Assembly (NCBI GenBank): GCA_023266095.1
Contig: JAHFRV010000007.1
Location: 23,595 to 87,594, forward strand
Source of the DNA: Gammaproteobacteria bacterium
Lineage (GTDB): Bacteria; Pseudomonadota; Gammaproteobacteria; DRLM01
Direction of reading: 5' to 3'
DNA: 64,000 bases
Shown here piece after piece: positions 63,897 to 64,000 of this stretch. Every line of letters starts with the position of its first letter. The stretch's first letter is position 1. Under the pieces are notes generated by a model. It saw only the letters and a list, made by a program, of their open reading frames with translations. It was not told the DNA's origin and did not search any database. The translations under genes were made by a program, and so were the position numbers.

Positions 63897-64000
63897 TTAG
63901 TGTGGGTCATTTTTCGTGAATTTCGGTAGTGGCGGCAAGAAGGCAGCGATGATTTTCAACTTGAGATACTCCTCATCGCGGTAGCCGTAAGCCCGCCGCT
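63897..64000 (-). pseudogene. C-terminal end of a transposase, cut by the window edge
   Basis: A minus-strand frame open from the window edge runs for 33 codons and stops at 63897. It reads RRAYGYRDEEYLKLKI at the edge and ends KFTKND-PH, which resembles the C-terminus of ISL3-type transposases (AYGYRD-EYLKLK motif). The rest is outside the window, so I cannot tell whether the element is intact. It marks mobile DNA next to the defence genes. Confidence 0.5.

Noticed and set aside
1..64000. CRISPR array, tRNA or rRNA genes
   Set aside because: No regularly spaced direct repeats, cloverleaf-like sequence or rRNA signature was seen in a manual reading.

Overview
The window looks like a chromosomal segment of a free-living gammaproteobacterium. 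The core blocks have gammaproteobacterial order: an MBL hydrolase beside purC and purL; a CorC-like gene and ypjD followed by ffh, rpsP, rimM, trmD and rplS; ogt, xerD and dsbC. Most of it is GC-rich. The right-hand defence region (about 53.7-63.7 kb) is visibly less GC-rich than the housekeeping genes, which suggests transfer. The exact genus cannot be read from the sequence. I saw no tRNA, rRNA or CRISPR array.

Layout. 1-5.5 kb: a 5'-truncated MBL hydrolase, purC and the large single-chain purL. 5.6-13.7 kb: a PAS-GGDEF protein, an ICMT-like methyltransferase, a TerC-like membrane protein, a B12-binding radical SAM protein, a small exported protein with a perfect Fur-box-like palindrome upstream and a strong terminator, then moeA downstream of a VKOR-thioredoxin fusion. 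13.8-17.1 kb: a cluster of five consecutive hairpins, an NfeD protease and slipin pair, a DUF1249 protein and a 58-residue ORF. 17.2-28.3 kb: an accessory block with a periplasmic binding protein and histidine kinase on the plus strand, convergent with a minus-strand run of REC-REC-PAS-GGDEF-EAL, a ThDP-dependent enzyme, two divergent citrate-synthase-like proteins and a TonB-dependent receptor. I consider this the most likely place for an undescribed pathway: ligand sensing, c-di-GMP turnover, a ThDP/acyl-CoA type synthesis and outer-membrane uptake sit together.

28.8-38.6 kb: a complete Wsp-type chemosensory operon in the order wspA-B-C-D-E-F-R, whose genes mostly overlap by a few bases. 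The receptor carries a CxxCH heme-c motif in its periplasmic domain and the CheA-like kinase has two HPt domains; both differ from the Pseudomonas systems as I know them. 38.7-52.0 kb: conserved housekeeping genes for metal transport, cytochrome assembly, SRP, ribosome and tRNA modification, DNA repair, chromosome resolution and disulfide isomerisation, plus a COG2509 flavoprotein and an RNA methyltransferase.

52.1-64.0 kb: a defence or mobile region. It has a Fic gene with an AbiEi-like N-terminus broken by two compensating frameshifts, a decayed AbiEii-like tail, then a two-gene system of a 1130-residue STY4851/YjiT-like protein and a 2114-residue DEAH helicase with a C-terminal cysteine cluster. 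I read the pair as Druantia type III (DruH and DruE). A truncated transposase end lies at the right edge.
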